DNA of 64,000 nt. It comes from a bacterium. Its GTDB lineage: Bacteria; Orphanbacterota; Orphanbacteria; Orphanbacterales; Orphanbacteraceae. The notes under the pieces were generated by a model, which was not told the origin of the DNA, did not search any database, and saw nothing but the letters and a program-made list of their open reading frames with translations. The first letter of the stretch is position 1. Every line of letters begins with the position of its first letter. This document shows, piece by piece, positions 27,850-36,607 of the stretch. A program made the translations under genes and the position numbers. Location of the stretch: contig JALGYY010000035.1 of NCBI GenBank assembly GCA_025782575.1, positions 146,670-210,669 on the forward strand, in the 5' to 3' direction.

Positions 27850-28377
27850 GTGCGAAGTACCACAATCATCGGAATTCGAAAGGGAAAAGAAGTAGCCATG
27901 GCCGGGGACGGCCAGGTCACGCTCGGCGCCCAGATCATGAAAGAGGGCGCAAGAAAAGTGCGCCGCATCTTTCAAAAAAAGATCCTTGTCGGGTTTGCCG
28001 GATCTTCGGCCGACGCCATGACGCTCTACGAACGTCTTGAGGGGAAACTGGAAGCCCACGGGGGGAATCTATCGCGGGCCGCGGTCGAACTCGCGCGGGA
28101 CTGGCGGAGTGACAAGTATCTCCGCCGGCTCGAAGCGCTTCTCGTTGCCATGGATAAGCGCCACACTTTTCTGCTGTCCGGTGCGGGAGAAGTAATCGAG
28201 CCGGATGACGGAATCGTCGGCATCGGCTCAGGGGGAGCGTTCGCTCTCGCCGCCGCCCGTGCTCTGATTGCCAACACGGATTTGTCAGCCGGTGACATTG
28301 CCCGCGAATCCATGCGGATCGCCGGCGGAATCTGCATTTACACGAACGACAGAATCGTCGTCGAGGAACTCTCATGA
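27850..28377 (+). CDS. hslV: ATP-dependent protease subunit HslV (ClpQ)
   Basis: The proteasome-like peptidase of the HslUV complex. The 175-residue product begins [20 protein letters not shown] (first 20 residues). The catalytic threonine should be Thr4 or Thr5, so a short propeptide of three or four residues must be removed. GDGQVTLG and the [13 protein letters not shown] segment are conserved. The start is GTG 27850, six bases after the xerC stop. The stop overlaps hslU (ATGA). Confidence 0.96.
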   Translation: MRSTTIIGIRKGKEVAMAGDGQVTLGAQIMKEGARKVRRIFQKKILVGFAGSSADAMTLYERLEGKLEAHGGNLSRAAVELARDWRSDKYLRRLEALLVAMDKRHTFLLSGAGEVIEPDDGIVGIGSGGAFALAAARALIANTDLSAGDIARESMRIAGGICIYTNDRIVVEELS

Positions 28378-29792
28378 CGGGAGATGAAAAACTCCACGAT
28401 AAATTGACGCCGCCCGAAGTGGTCCGCCAGCTCGACCGGTTCGTTGTCGGCCAGGTCGCAGCCAAACGAGCAGTAGCCATCGCGCTCCGAAACAGGTGGC
28501 GACGCCGGGAAGCTCCGCCTGAGATTCGCGATGAAATCCTCCCGAACAACATACTGATGATCGGACCGACCGGCGTTGGAAAGACAGAGATCGCCAGGCG
28601 GCTCTCCCGATTGGCTCGCGCCCCTTTCTTGAAGGTCGAAGCGTCCAAGTTTACCGAAGTCGGCTATGTGGGAAGAGATGTGGAATCGATGATCCGAGAT
28701 CTCGTTGAACTCGGGATCAACGAGGTACGCGCCGAAATGAGAGAGCGGGCCGGCCGCCAGGCCGAGCAGAAGGCCGAGGATCGCCTGGTCGATCTCCTGA
28801 CGCCGAATGTCAGAACAGAGGTACCCGGTGACCCCGGGGGATCCGAAGAGCAGGCAGACGAGGAGGCGAGCATTATCGCCGTTGACGACTCCGGTGTGGC
28901 CGAGAAACTTCCCGTTCCCCGGGCGGAGAGTCTGCGTGACGAACTCCGTGCCGGGAAACTTGACCGCCGATGGGTCACGATCAATGTAAGCGCAAAAGGG
29001 GGCGTCTTCTTCGACCTGTTCGCATCGAGCGGTATGAACACCATGGATCCCGGCCTTCAGGGCTCGCTCGAAAAGATGATGCCCAAGAAATCGAAAAGAA
29101 AGAGGCTGCGTGTCAGTGAAGCACGCCGGATCCTGATCGATCAGGAAGTGGAACGGCTCATTGACGAGGAGAGCGCAGTAGAGGAGGGGCGTCGCCGGGC
29201 CGAAGAATCGGGGATCATCTTCCTGGATGAGATCGACAAGATTGTCGCGGGAGGGAGGGAGCACGGCCCCGACGTTTCTCGGGAGGGAGTGCAGCGGGAT
29301 CTTCTCCCTATCGTCGAGGGTTCCCAGGTACCTACAAAGCATGGCCTGGTCTCCACCGATCACATTCTGTTCCTGGCGGCCGGTGCATTTCACCATGCCC
29401 GGCCTTCCGACCTGATTCCTGAACTTCAGGGCCGTTTCCCGATCCGCGTGGAGCTCGACTCTCTCACTGCGGAAGATTTCGTGCAGATCCTTACCGAGCC
29501 GGAATGTTCGCTTGTCAAGCAATACACGGCGCTTCTTACGACGGAAGGGTACGAACTCGTCTTCGAGCATGAGGCGATCGTCTCGATAGCGGAACTCGCG
29601 GAGCAGGTGAACGATAAGACGGAGAATATCGGCGCCCGGCGGCTTCACACCCTTCTGTCCAGCCTGCTCGAGGATGTTCTCTTTGAAGTGCCCGGCCTGG
29701 AGGAAAAGCGAATCATCGTGACACGGGAACTTGTGGAGGAACGCCTGGCCAAGCTGGCCGACGACGTCGACCTCAGTCGTTACATTCTCTAA
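28374..29792 (+). CDS. hslU: ATP-dependent protease ATPase subunit HslU (ClpY)
   Basis: The AAA+ unfoldase that feeds HslV. The 472-residue length fits. [16 protein letters not shown] opens it, then the Walker [15 protein letters not shown] and [23 protein letters not shown]. The inserted I-domain spans about residues 115-245. Walker B is [10 protein letters not shown], with [12 protein letters not shown] and the sensor regions following. It is translationally coupled to hslV and 34 bases from argF. Confidence 0.97.
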   Translation: MTGDEKLHDKLTPPEVVRQLDRFVVGQVAAKRAVAIALRNRWRRREAPPEIRDEILPNNILMIGPTGVGKTEIARRLSRLARAPFLKVEASKFTEVGYVGRDVESMIRDLVELGINEVRAEMRERAGRQAEQKAEDRLVDLLTPNVRTEVPGDPGGSEEQADEEASIIAVDDSGVAEKLPVPRAESLRDELRAGKLDRRWVTINVSAKGGVFFDLFASSGMNTMDPGLQGSLEKMMPKKSKRKRLRVSEARRILIDQEVERLIDEESAVEEGRRRAEESGIIFLDEIDKIVAGGREHGPDVSREGVQRDLLPIVEGSQVPTKHGLVSTDHILFLAAGAFHHARPSDLIPELQGRFPIRVELDSLTAEDFVQILTEPECSLVKQYTALLTTEGYELVFEHEAIVSIAELAEQVNDKTENIGARRLHTLLSSLLEDVLFEVPGLEEKRIIVTRELVEERLAKLADDVDLSRYIL

Positions 29793-29826
29793 ATCATATA
29801 GAAACCTCATAGAGGAGGAATGATGA

Positions 29827-30738
29827 ATGGCAGCAAAGGACTTTCTCTCTCTGGCTGATTTCAACCGCCAGGAATTGAATGCCCTGATCGACCGGGCAAT
29901 CGCAGGTAAGAAAGAATGGAAGTCGGGTGGGGGCGGCACGTGTATGACTCGCAAAGCGATGGGGCTCATTTTTCACAAGCCTTCACTCCGAACGCGGGTC
30001 AGTTTTGAAGTGGCGGCACGGCAACTTGGCGGTAGTGCGATCTATCTGACCGACAAGGAAATCGGAATCGGATCGAGGGAACCGGTCGGCGATGTGGGCG
30101 AAGTCCTCTCTCGCTATCTGGATATCATCATGATCCGTACATTCGATCACAAGATCGCGGAAGATCTGGCCGCACATGCGACCGTTCCTGTCATCAACGG
30201 GCTGACTGATCTGCTCCACCCTTGCCAGGTCGTCGCCGATCTGCAGACGATCGTCGAGCATAGAGAGGCGATCGAGGGTAAAGTGGTCGCCTTTTTCGGC
30301 GACGGAAATAACATGGCCCTCTCATGGATCAACGCGGCGGCCACCCTTCCTTTTGAACTGCGGATCGCCGTCCCCCCCGGCTTCGAGCCCGATGAAAACT
30401 TCGTAAAAGCGGCTCTCGGGAGAGGGGGGAAGGTGCTTGTCACTCATGATGCCCGGGAGGCGGCGACGGGCGCGGATGTGCTGTACACCGACGTATGGGC
30501 CAGCATGGGCCAGGAAGATGAGAAGGTCGAGCGGGCGAGACAGATGGCCCCCTATCAGGTAAACGGGGAGTTGGCAGGCCTCGCAAGACCGGACTATCTG
30601 TTCCTCCATTGCCTGCCGGCCCATCGGGGAGAGGAAGTGACTGCCGATGTTATCGACGGGCCCCATGCGGCCGTGTTCGATGAGGCGGAGAACCGGCTCC
30701 ACGCACAGAAAGCGATCATGGAGATGCTCCTCGATTGA
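29827..30738 (+). CDS. argF: Ornithine carbamoyltransferase
   Basis: Makes citrulline from ornithine and carbamoyl phosphate. The 303-residue protein has the carbamoyl-phosphate loop as SLRTR (usually STRTR), HPCQVVADL, and the ornithine-binding HCLPAHRGEEVT, all in place. DVWASMGQE matches the SMG loop expected for ornithine. GAGGAGG lies upstream of ATG 29827. The stop overlaps the TTG of the next gene. No other arginine genes are near. Confidence 0.93.
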   Translation: MAAKDFLSLADFNRQELNALIDRAIAGKKEWKSGGGGTCMTRKAMGLIFHKPSLRTRVSFEVAARQLGGSAIYLTDKEIGIGSREPVGDVGEVLSRYLDIIMIRTFDHKIAEDLAAHATVPVINGLTDLLHPCQVVADLQTIVEHREAIEGKVVAFFGDGNNMALSWINAAATLPFELRIAVPPGFEPDENFVKAALGRGGKVLVTHDAREAATGADVLYTDVWASMGQEDEKVERARQMAPYQVNGELAGLARPDYLFLHCLPAHRGEEVTADVIDGPHAAVFDEAENRLHAQKAIMEMLLD

Positions 30739-31946
30739 TCTCGATCAGACAGACAACCCGCTTCCTGCTTTTCGCCATCATCCTCTGGCTGGCGGGGAAC
30801 TGCGCCAAAGTTGCTCCTCCGCCGGGAGGGCCTGTTGACGATACCGCCCCGGTCGTTCTCGCAACGGAGCCTCCGGACGGCAGCGTGGGCATCACGCCGC
30901 CCCATCGACTGGCCATCCATTTCAGCGAGCGCATGAACGAGCGGACAGTGGAAAGGAATCTCAAGATTCATCCCGAGCCCGAGTGGGTCAGTCTGTCCTG
31001 GGTAAGAAGCGAGATCATCGTGGATTCCACACTCCGGGAAGTGCGGACCCTGCTGATCGAAACCGACCGGACCACAGAGGAGTCGGATTACTCGGACGGT
31101 GTTGTGACCGTTACCGTATCAGGTTACTCAGAGGACCGGCGCAGGAACGGGCTGAAAGGACCTTATCTCTTCTCCTTTTCGGCAGGCGATTCGATTCCGC
31201 CTGGAAAGATCAGCGGCAAAGTAATCGGTGCAAAGAAGGATTCCAAAGCGTCGCCGATCATCGTACAGGCACTTCACCCGGGGACGGAGAGCGACAAGGG
31301 TGATCAACTTCTCATCGAGACGCAGGCAGGTCGAGACGGGGGATTCGTCGTAAGCCCCCTTCCTGTGGGGACCGATCACCCGGTGATCCTCTTCGCGTTC
31401 CGTGATGACAATTTGAACGGCGTCGTCGATTTCGATTTTGAGTACTACGGTCGTTCGGACACGCTTCGTCTCGATTCCGGCGAACCGATTCTCGACTCCC
31501 TATCCATCAAGATGGTGACTGCGGATACTCCCGGCTCCCTTGCCGGCCGGGTGACAGTCTCCCATGCGCCGGACTCCACTATTCTCAGGCTGGAGTCGTT
31601 GACAGACACCCTTTTCCTGGAGCAGACGTCCCCCGACACGCTCGGCGATTTCTCGTTCAGCAAAGTACCGGCGGGGGAATACCGGCTCGAGGCCCTCGAA
31701 GGAGACACCGAGGATATCCGAAGGGAAGGGGCTGCCGGAGCTCTCCGGACCCTCGGATCGATCGCCGTCTCAATCGAACCGGGCGAAGAGGTCAAACAGG
31801 CGGACCTCCCCGTACCGAGAGAAGACCTGCCGCCAGACTATGTAGGGGCGAGAAAGCCGCCACCCGCGGAGGCTGCAGAATCCGACACGACCGGCTCAAA
31901 TGTGGACGGAACGGGGGAGGAGCAAGCCCCGGAAGTGCAAGAGTAA
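30735..31946 (+). CDS. Lipoprotein with bacterial Ig-like (Big_5/SbsA) domain
   Basis: A 403-residue exported protein. Residues 1-23 form a lipoprotein signal with lipobox LAGNC (Cys23). An Ig-like Big_5 domain follows at about 38-140 (APVVLATEPPDGSVGITPP, IHFSERMN). The remainder is beta-rich with a carboxypeptidase-regulatory-like segment at about 250-330 and a Pro/Glu-rich tail. The start is a TTG with a 4-base overlap with argF. Similar lipoproteins are common in Bacteroidetes-like genomes, but the role is unknown. Confidence 0.75.
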   Translation: MISIRQTTRFLLFAIILWLAGNCAKVAPPPGGPVDDTAPVVLATEPPDGSVGITPPHRLAIHFSERMNERTVERNLKIHPEPEWVSLSWVRSEIIVDSTLREVRTLLIETDRTTEESDYSDGVVTVTVSGYSEDRRRNGLKGPYLFSFSAGDSIPPGKISGKVIGAKKDSKASPIIVQALHPGTESDKGDQLLIETQAGRDGGFVVSPLPVGTDHPVILFAFRDDNLNGVVDFDFEYYGRSDTLRLDSGEPILDSLSIKMVTADTPGSLAGRVTVSHAPDSTILRLESLTDTLFLEQTSPDTLGDFSFSKVPAGEYRLEALEGDTEDIRREGAAGALRTLGSIAVSIEPGEEVKQADLPVPREDLPPDYVGARKPPPAEAAESDTTGSNVDGTGEEQAPEVQE

Positions 31947-31953
31947 AAAAGAG

Positions 31954-31981
31954 TTGACTTGATTTTGGGCACCATGATAGC
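31954..31981 (+). promoter_or_regulatory. Possible promoter of the HU gene
   Basis: TTGACT (31954-31959) with a 16-base spacer to GATAGC (31976-31981). The -10 is poor. It sits just after the lipoprotein stop and 73 bases before the HU start. Confidence 0.35.
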
Positions 31982-32054
31982 GTCCGTTAAGAACTGTGGC
32001 GACATGGGGGCCGTCCCCCGAAACTCGGAACTCGCGTCCCCACGGGAGGGCTCG

Positions 32055-32414
32055 ATGACAAAAGCCGATCTGGTCGACTGTGTGGTGACCGCTACGAAAC
32101 TTCCTAAGAAGGACGTAGCTCTCATTGTGGATGGCTTCCTTGAAGCGATCTGCCAGACCCTCATCAATAACGGCCACGTGGAAATTCGTGGCTTTGGCAG
32201 CTTCAAAATTAAATTTGCCAAGGCGCGGATCGCCCGCAACCCCCGTTCCGGCGCCACCGTGCATGTGCCGGCCAAGCTCGTTCCCTACTTCAAAGTGTCC
32301 AGGGAACTGAAGAACCTCGTCGAGGCGGCAGATCCGCCGCTCGAGGGCGAGACATCGGACCAGGCGCCTGCCATGCCGGAGAGCACGGCGCCATTCGGAT
32401 CAAAATCGGAATAG
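32055..32414 (+). CDS. HU/IHF-family DNA-binding protein
   Basis: A 119-residue nucleoid protein. MTKADLVDCVVTATKLPKKD opens the fold, GHVEIRGFGSFKIK is the family signature and ARNPRSGATVHVPAK the DNA-binding arm. It has an unusual acidic, Pro-rich tail of about 25 residues. The start is ATG 32055; a longer in-frame reading from 31959 crosses the promoter-like region and lacks the fold. HU-family dimers bend DNA. HU versus IHF cannot be decided. The tiny basic gene follows 18 bases later. Confidence 0.93.
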   Translation: MTKADLVDCVVTATKLPKKDVALIVDGFLEAICQTLINNGHVEIRGFGSFKIKFAKARIARNPRSGATVHVPAKLVPYFKVSRELKNLVEAADPPLEGETSDQAPAMPESTAPFGSKSE

Positions 32415-32432
32415 GATCAGGAGGAATTTGAT

Positions 32433-32528
32433 ATGCCCAGTGGAAAGAAGCGCAAGCGCGCGAAGATCGCGACGCACAAGCGCAAGAAACGCCTCAGGAA
32501 AAACCGACACAAAAAGAAGCCCCACTAG
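32433..32528 (+). CDS. 31-residue basic ribosomal protein, bS22/mS38 (AURKAIP1/COX24) type
   Basis: A very small gene: ATG, 31 codons, stop TAG. The product has a run of Lys/Arg (MPSGKKRKRAK, THKRKKRLRKNRHKKK) that matches the small basic AURKAIP1/COX24-domain proteins of Bacteroidetes nearly residue for residue, as I recall them. The related mycobacterial protein bS22 and mitochondrial mS38 bind the small ribosomal subunit near the decoding region. A strong AGGAGG (32419-32424) lies 8 bases before the start. It was missed by size cut-offs; the overlapping 185-codon frame is a shadow. Confidence 0.85.
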   Translation: MPSGKKRKRAKIATHKRKKRLRKNRHKKKPH

Positions 32529-32555
32529 AGTCCTAGACCCCCCTCAAGGGTTCCC

Positions 32556-33371
32556 ATGCAGAGCAGCTGGAATCTCAAGAGAGCTGTTCTCCTTTCGTTC
32601 ATCATCCACTTCGCTACGCCCATTTTTGCGAGCCGTTGCGACTCAGTTGCCGGCTGGCTGGAGCCGCAGGTGGTGGGGAAAAAACCGGAACGGGAACCAA
32701 TGGTCTTCGAGTTCATCGAGCCGACAGACGGTCCGATACCTGAGGAGGTTCCCGAGACGAATCTCGCATCCACAAGAAAGAGTCTCGCGCGCTCCCGCGG
32801 CGAGGAGGCGGTGTCTGAAAACGATCTGCCCGTATCGTCCGGCCAGTCGCCCGTTAAAGAACTCAAGAAACCGGGGAGCCGGGCTGATGAGTCGGAACCT
32901 TCACGTCCCCGACCTCCCGATCGAGAGCTGGACCGGAACGAGGGGAAGAGGGAGGCCGCGCAATCCCCTTTTTCACGATCGGTGATGCGGCGAGAAGTGA
33001 GCCAATCAGTCGAAGAACAACGGTTCATGAATCCGAGGGGGCGATCGACCACACTACCGGGCGATCTTTCCTTCAACACGGTCGACTTCGAATTCGCCCC
33101 CTATCTTCTTGAACTGAAGCGGCGGATCGAAGCACACTGGTGGCCGCCGATCGCTTCCTACGGGAGCGGATACAAAGGGGCGAGTGTCATCCGATTCGGT
33201 GTCTCGCAATCAGGAGAACTCGATCTGCTCGAAGTAGTCACGGGAGCGGATCATGAGTCGCTCGATATTGCGGCATCCAACGCGGTCAGATACGGAGCGC
33301 CGTTTCCGCCGCTTCCGGACGACTTCCCGGAAAATCGCTGGGTGATTACATGTACGTTCCACTACCGCTGA
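32556..33371 (+). CDS. TonB-family energy transducer
   Basis: A 271-residue protein with one N-terminal hydrophobic segment (LLSFIIHFATPIF, about 11-23). A charged, Pro/Glu/Arg-rich spacer runs to about residue 180. The C-terminal domain resembles TonB/TolA (FAPYLLELKRRIEAHWWPP, KGASVIRFGVSQSGEL, FPPLPDDFPENRW). It would couple the inner-membrane ExbBD motor to outer-membrane receptors. The genes for ExbB and ExbD follow directly, so the system is complete in one operon. The start is ATG 32556. Confidence 0.85.
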   Translation: MQSSWNLKRAVLLSFIIHFATPIFASRCDSVAGWLEPQVVGKKPEREPMVFEFIEPTDGPIPEEVPETNLASTRKSLARSRGEEAVSENDLPVSSGQSPVKELKKPGSRADESEPSRPRPPDRELDRNEGKREAAQSPFSRSVMRREVSQSVEEQRFMNPRGRSTTLPGDLSFNTVDFEFAPYLLELKRRIEAHWWPPIASYGSGYKGASVIRFGVSQSGELDLLEVVTGADHESLDIAASNAVRYGAPFPPLPDDFPENRWVITCTFHYR

Positions 33372-33390
33372 TGGAGGGAGAAATCACCGG

Positions 33391-34053
33391 ATGTTGAAGC
33401 CGATCCTCGATTTCCTGTCACAGGGTGGTCCGCTCATGGTTCCGCTCGGTTTCGCTTCGATATTGATGCTGGCCGTCATCCTCGAAAGGGCGGTCAATCT
33501 CCGCAAGAAAAAAATATTAATCCCTGAGATCGTTCAACTCGTCGAAACCATCAAGGGACCTTCCGACTTGAACATGACACTCGCCATTCTGGACCGGAAT
33601 CCCGGACATCTCTCGAACGTGGTCCGGGCGGCGATCGAAAACCGCGATCTGACGACCGAAGAAATCCGAAACGTGGTGATGGATGTCGGTCGAGGTGAAG
33701 CGAAGCGCATCGAGAAAGGGCAGACCGTGCTGGAGGCGATTGCAGGGATTGCGCCGCTTCTCGGCCTTCTCGGAACCGTGGTCGGCATGATCCGCGTCTT
33801 TCGGGTGATTGCGCTCGTAGGCGCCGGGAACGCCAATGCTCTCTCCGGGGGAATCTCTGAGGCGCTCATCACAACCGCCGTCGGTCTTTCCATCGCGATC
33901 CCGGCGCTCACGGCTTACCACTTCTTCTCGAGTCGTATTTCTGAGATCGTGCTCGAAATGGAACGGGTCGCCTCGCTTCTCCTCGCCAAGCTCCGTACAT
34001 TTCCAGGTGAAGAGATGCGAATCGATGACACCCTGTCAGGAGAGAGCCGTTGA
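33391..34053 (+). CDS. exbB: MotA/TolQ/ExbB proton-channel protein
   Basis: A 220-residue inner-membrane protein with three membrane segments (about 12-30, 120-145, 155-180). The family motif AIAGIAPLLGLLGTVVGMI is at about 115-133, and ISEALITTAVGLSIAIPAL is in the third helix. With ExbD it forms a proton-driven motor that powers TonB. It starts 19 bases after tonB, with GGAG upstream. The stop overlaps the TTG of exbD. TolQ would be similar, but the neighbouring TonB favours ExbB. Confidence 0.9.
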   Translation: MLKPILDFLSQGGPLMVPLGFASILMLAVILERAVNLRKKKILIPEIVQLVETIKGPSDLNMTLAILDRNPGHLSNVVRAAIENRDLTTEEIRNVVMDVGRGEAKRIEKGQTVLEAIAGIAPLLGLLGTVVGMIRVFRVIALVGAGNANALSGGISEALITTAVGLSIAIPALTAYHFFSSRISEIVLEMERVASLLLAKLRTFPGEEMRIDDTLSGESR

Positions 34054-34475
34054 ACTTCGCAGGTGAAACAAAGAGATCCCCGGCGGTGAACCTGACGCCT
34101 CTCATCGACGCCCTGTTCCTCCTGCTTATTTTCTTCATGGTCTCATCGACATTCCGTGACATTCCGGGCATCCCGCTCGATCTGCCGAAAGCGGCGACAG
34201 GAGAGGCCGTTCGGACATCGGGGGTGGAAGTGCAGATCGACAGGCAGGGAGTAATCCGCCTGGAAGGGCGAATCGTCCCCTCCGGGAAACTCGCCGAGCG
34301 ATTGGGGCTCGCCCTCGATCAAGCGGAGACCCGTGACCTTCTTCTTCGAGCCGACCAGGGGGTCCCGTACGGCAAGGTCGTCGAGTTGATGGATGTCGCC
34401 CGCGCCTCCCGCGTGGGTCGCCTGATTGTTGCCACCGACAACCCGATTCCTCAGGAGGGCGAAGAGTCCCCATGA
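34050..34475 (+). CDS. exbD: ExbD/TolR-family protein
   Basis: A 141-residue protein with one membrane segment after a short cytoplasmic N-terminus: VNLTPLIDALFLLLIFFMVSS. The conserved proton-path Asp is in LIDALF. The periplasmic domain ends in the usual TDNPIPQ region. The start is TTG 34050 with a TTGA overlap to exbB. The stop overlaps the protease gene by 4 bases, linking the motor and a secreted protease in one operon. Confidence 0.9.
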   Translation: MNFAGETKRSPAVNLTPLIDALFLLLIFFMVSSTFRDIPGIPLDLPKAATGEAVRTSGVEVQIDRQGVIRLEGRIVPSGKLAERLGLALDQAETRDLLLRADQGVPYGKVVELMDVARASRVGRLIVATDNPIPQEGEESP

Positions 34476-36592
34476 ATTCTGAAATGCGAACGGCGCTTCT
34501 GATTCCGACACTCCTGCTTGCCATGTGGCTTCGCGGGACGGCTCCGGCATACGCTTCGATCGATCCCGTTCCAGGAAAAATACATCCGTCCCTTCTCGCC
34601 CGCATGGACCGGATGGAAGCGAACGGCAAGACGGCGGCAAGAATTGCAGTCTGGGTCTTCTTCGCCGACAAAGGAGAATTGGTCGTCCCCGATGATCTGC
34701 CGGAAGTTACGGCGCGCGCGGAAGCACGCCGCGCGAAGGTCGGTTACGTCCCAAGCGAAGTCGACCTTCCCCTCTGGCCCCCCTATGTCGACTCTGTCGA
34801 AACATTGTCAGGGCCGACCCATTCACGCACCAAGTGGATTAACGGGGTTACAGTAGCCGCACCGGTTGCCAAGATCCGGTCACTCGCTGACCTGTCATTC
34901 GTGACCCGGATTCAGGAGACCGCCAAACGCGTGTTGAGTCCCGAACCTGATATTGATGCGCTTCCCCGATCTTCGTCGTCCAAAACCGGTGCCCTCGATT
35001 ACGGAACATCCGAATTCCAATTGACTCAGACCAATGTCCCCCCTCTGCACGACGCCGGGCTGACCGGATCGGGTGTGCATATTCTGATGCTGGACAGCGG
35101 GTTTCATACGGGAGCGCCCGCATTTGACAACATGGATATCGCCCGCCGTTATGACTTCGTGAACGATGATGAGATCGTTGAAGACGAACTGACCGGGACT
35201 GGCGGAGAGGGGCATGGAAGCGGCACGCTCTCGGCTATCGGTGCTGGAGATTTCGGTGCACTTGTCGGCCCGGCATTCGGTGCGACCTACTATCTGGCAA
35301 AGACCGAAGACGCACCGAATGAGTACAGGGGAGAGGAAGGTCACTGGGCAGAAGGAATCGAGTGGGGGGAGAGCCTCGGCGTCGATATTGCAAGCAGCTC
35401 TCTCGGCTACGCGAACGAGATGGACGATGCGACCGACAACTACACCTATGAAGATATGGACGGCCGGACAACCGCAGTGACACTCGCTGCTGCCGAGGCG
35501 ATTCGGCACGGCATCCTGGTTGTGAACGCTATGGGAAATGAGGGGGGTTTCCTCAAACCCTGGAAGTTCATGATCGCCCCCGCCGATGGTGACAGCGTTC
35601 TTTCGGTCGGCGCGGTAATGGCTGATGGAGGGCGATCGCCTTTTTCCTCATTCGGACCGACATTCGACGGCCGGATGAAACCGGAAGTTTCGGCACTCGG
35701 TTCAGGAACGGCGATAGTCGTCAGTCCCAGAAGCGAAACGAACCCGTATGGAGCAAACAGCGGTACTTCATTCTCAGCACCGATCGTCGCAGGGATCTGC
35801 GCACTCCTTCTGGAAGCCAGGCCTTCGCTCACCCCGATCGAGATCATCGAAGCTCTCAAGTCGACGGCGAGTCAGGCTGATTCTGCCGATAACGAAATCG
35901 GATGGGGCATTGTGAACGCCGAAGCGGCCGCGATCGCCCTTGACGCTTTCCAGGACACGAGAGCGCCGGAGATCGTACACATCCCGATCGAGTCGATTTT
36001 GCCTGAGGAGTGGCCGGTGGCCCTCACAGCAACGATTACGGATGCATCCGGGATCGAATCTGACGAAGTCGGTGTGGAATACCAGTATGTCATCCAGGGG
36101 GATATGGTTGTTCCCGGGGATTTTCCCCTGAATGCGGTGGTCAAGACAGCGGGTGATGAGTGGACCGGCACGTTTCCCACCGGAATGGTCGGTTCCGGGG
36201 ATCGGGTCTTCTATCGAATCTTCGCGGAGGATTCGCTTGGGAACCGGGCGGCCGTTCCGTCAGCGACGGAGTTCTACTCCTTCCAATTATCGCCCCGCCG
36301 CTTCGAGTTGATTCTCGAAGAAGTTCCGAATCCATACGTGATCCCCGGGGAAAGGCCGTTTCGTATCGCATTCGACCTACCGGAACCCGGTTCGGTGCGG
36401 ATCGAAATCTATGATATTGCCGGACGCCTGGTTCGCGAGGTTTTGAACGAAACCAGAAGCACCGGCACGCACAAGATCGATTGGGATGGGAAGAACGATG
36501 CTGGAGACGACGTCTCCCACGGAGTATACTTTTTACGTCTGGAATCAGGACCTTTCGAGGAGACTCGGAAGTTCGTCATCCTCAGGAATTAG
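34472..36592 (+). CDS. Exported subtilisin-like (S8) serine protease with FlgD-like C-terminal domain
   Basis: A 706-residue protease. Signal peptide at about 1-26; propeptide-like region to about 175. The S8 catalytic triad is D208 (LMLDSGF), H248 (GEGHGSGT) and S433 (NSGTSFSAPIVAG), all seen. Residues about 500-610 are beta-rich. The last about 90 residues are a FlgD-like/sorting domain (VPNPYVIP, YDIAGRLVREV, WDGKNDAGDDVSHGVYF). It is coupled to exbD by an ATGA overlap, which is unusual. It probably acts outside the cytoplasm on protein substrates. Confidence 0.9.
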   Translation: MNSEMRTALLIPTLLLAMWLRGTAPAYASIDPVPGKIHPSLLARMDRMEANGKTAARIAVWVFFADKGELVVPDDLPEVTARAEARRAKVGYVPSEVDLPLWPPYVDSVETLSGPTHSRTKWINGVTVAAPVAKIRSLADLSFVTRIQETAKRVLSPEPDIDALPRSSSSKTGALDYGTSEFQLTQTNVPPLHDAGLTGSGVHILMLDSGFHTGAPAFDNMDIARRYDFVNDDEIVEDELTGTGGEGHGSGTLSAIGAGDFGALVGPAFGATYYLAKTEDAPNEYRGEEGHWAEGIEWGESLGVDIASSSLGYANEMDDATDNYTYEDMDGRTTAVTLAAAEAIRHGILVVNAMGNEGGFLKPWKFMIAPADGDSVLSVGAVMADGGRSPFSSFGPTFDGRMKPEVSALGSGTAIVVSPRSETNPYGANSGTSFSAPIVAGICALLLEARPSLTPIEIIEALKSTASQADSADNEIGWGIVNAEAAAIALDAFQDTRAPEIVHIPIESILPEEWPVALTATITDASGIESDEVGVEYQYVIQGDMVVPGDFPLNAVVKTAGDEWTGTFPTGMVGSGDRVFYRIFAEDSLGNRAAVPSATEFYSFQLSPRRFELILEEVPNPYVIPGERPFRIAFDLPEPGSVRIEIYDIAGRLVREVLNETRSTGTHKIDWDGKNDAGDDVSHGVYFLRLESGPFEETRKFVILRN

Positions 36593-36607
36593 GGAGAGTT
36601 ACTTAAT

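Noticed and set aside
28338-29969. A 543-codon open frame on the minus strand
   Set aside because: It is fully antisense to hslU, which has clear motifs; long antisense frames arise from the codon bias of GC-rich genes. The translation shows no domain.
32428-32985. A 185-codon frame over the tiny basic gene
   Set aside because: The frame at ATG 32433 has the ribosome binding site and the bS22-like protein; the longer frame has no support.
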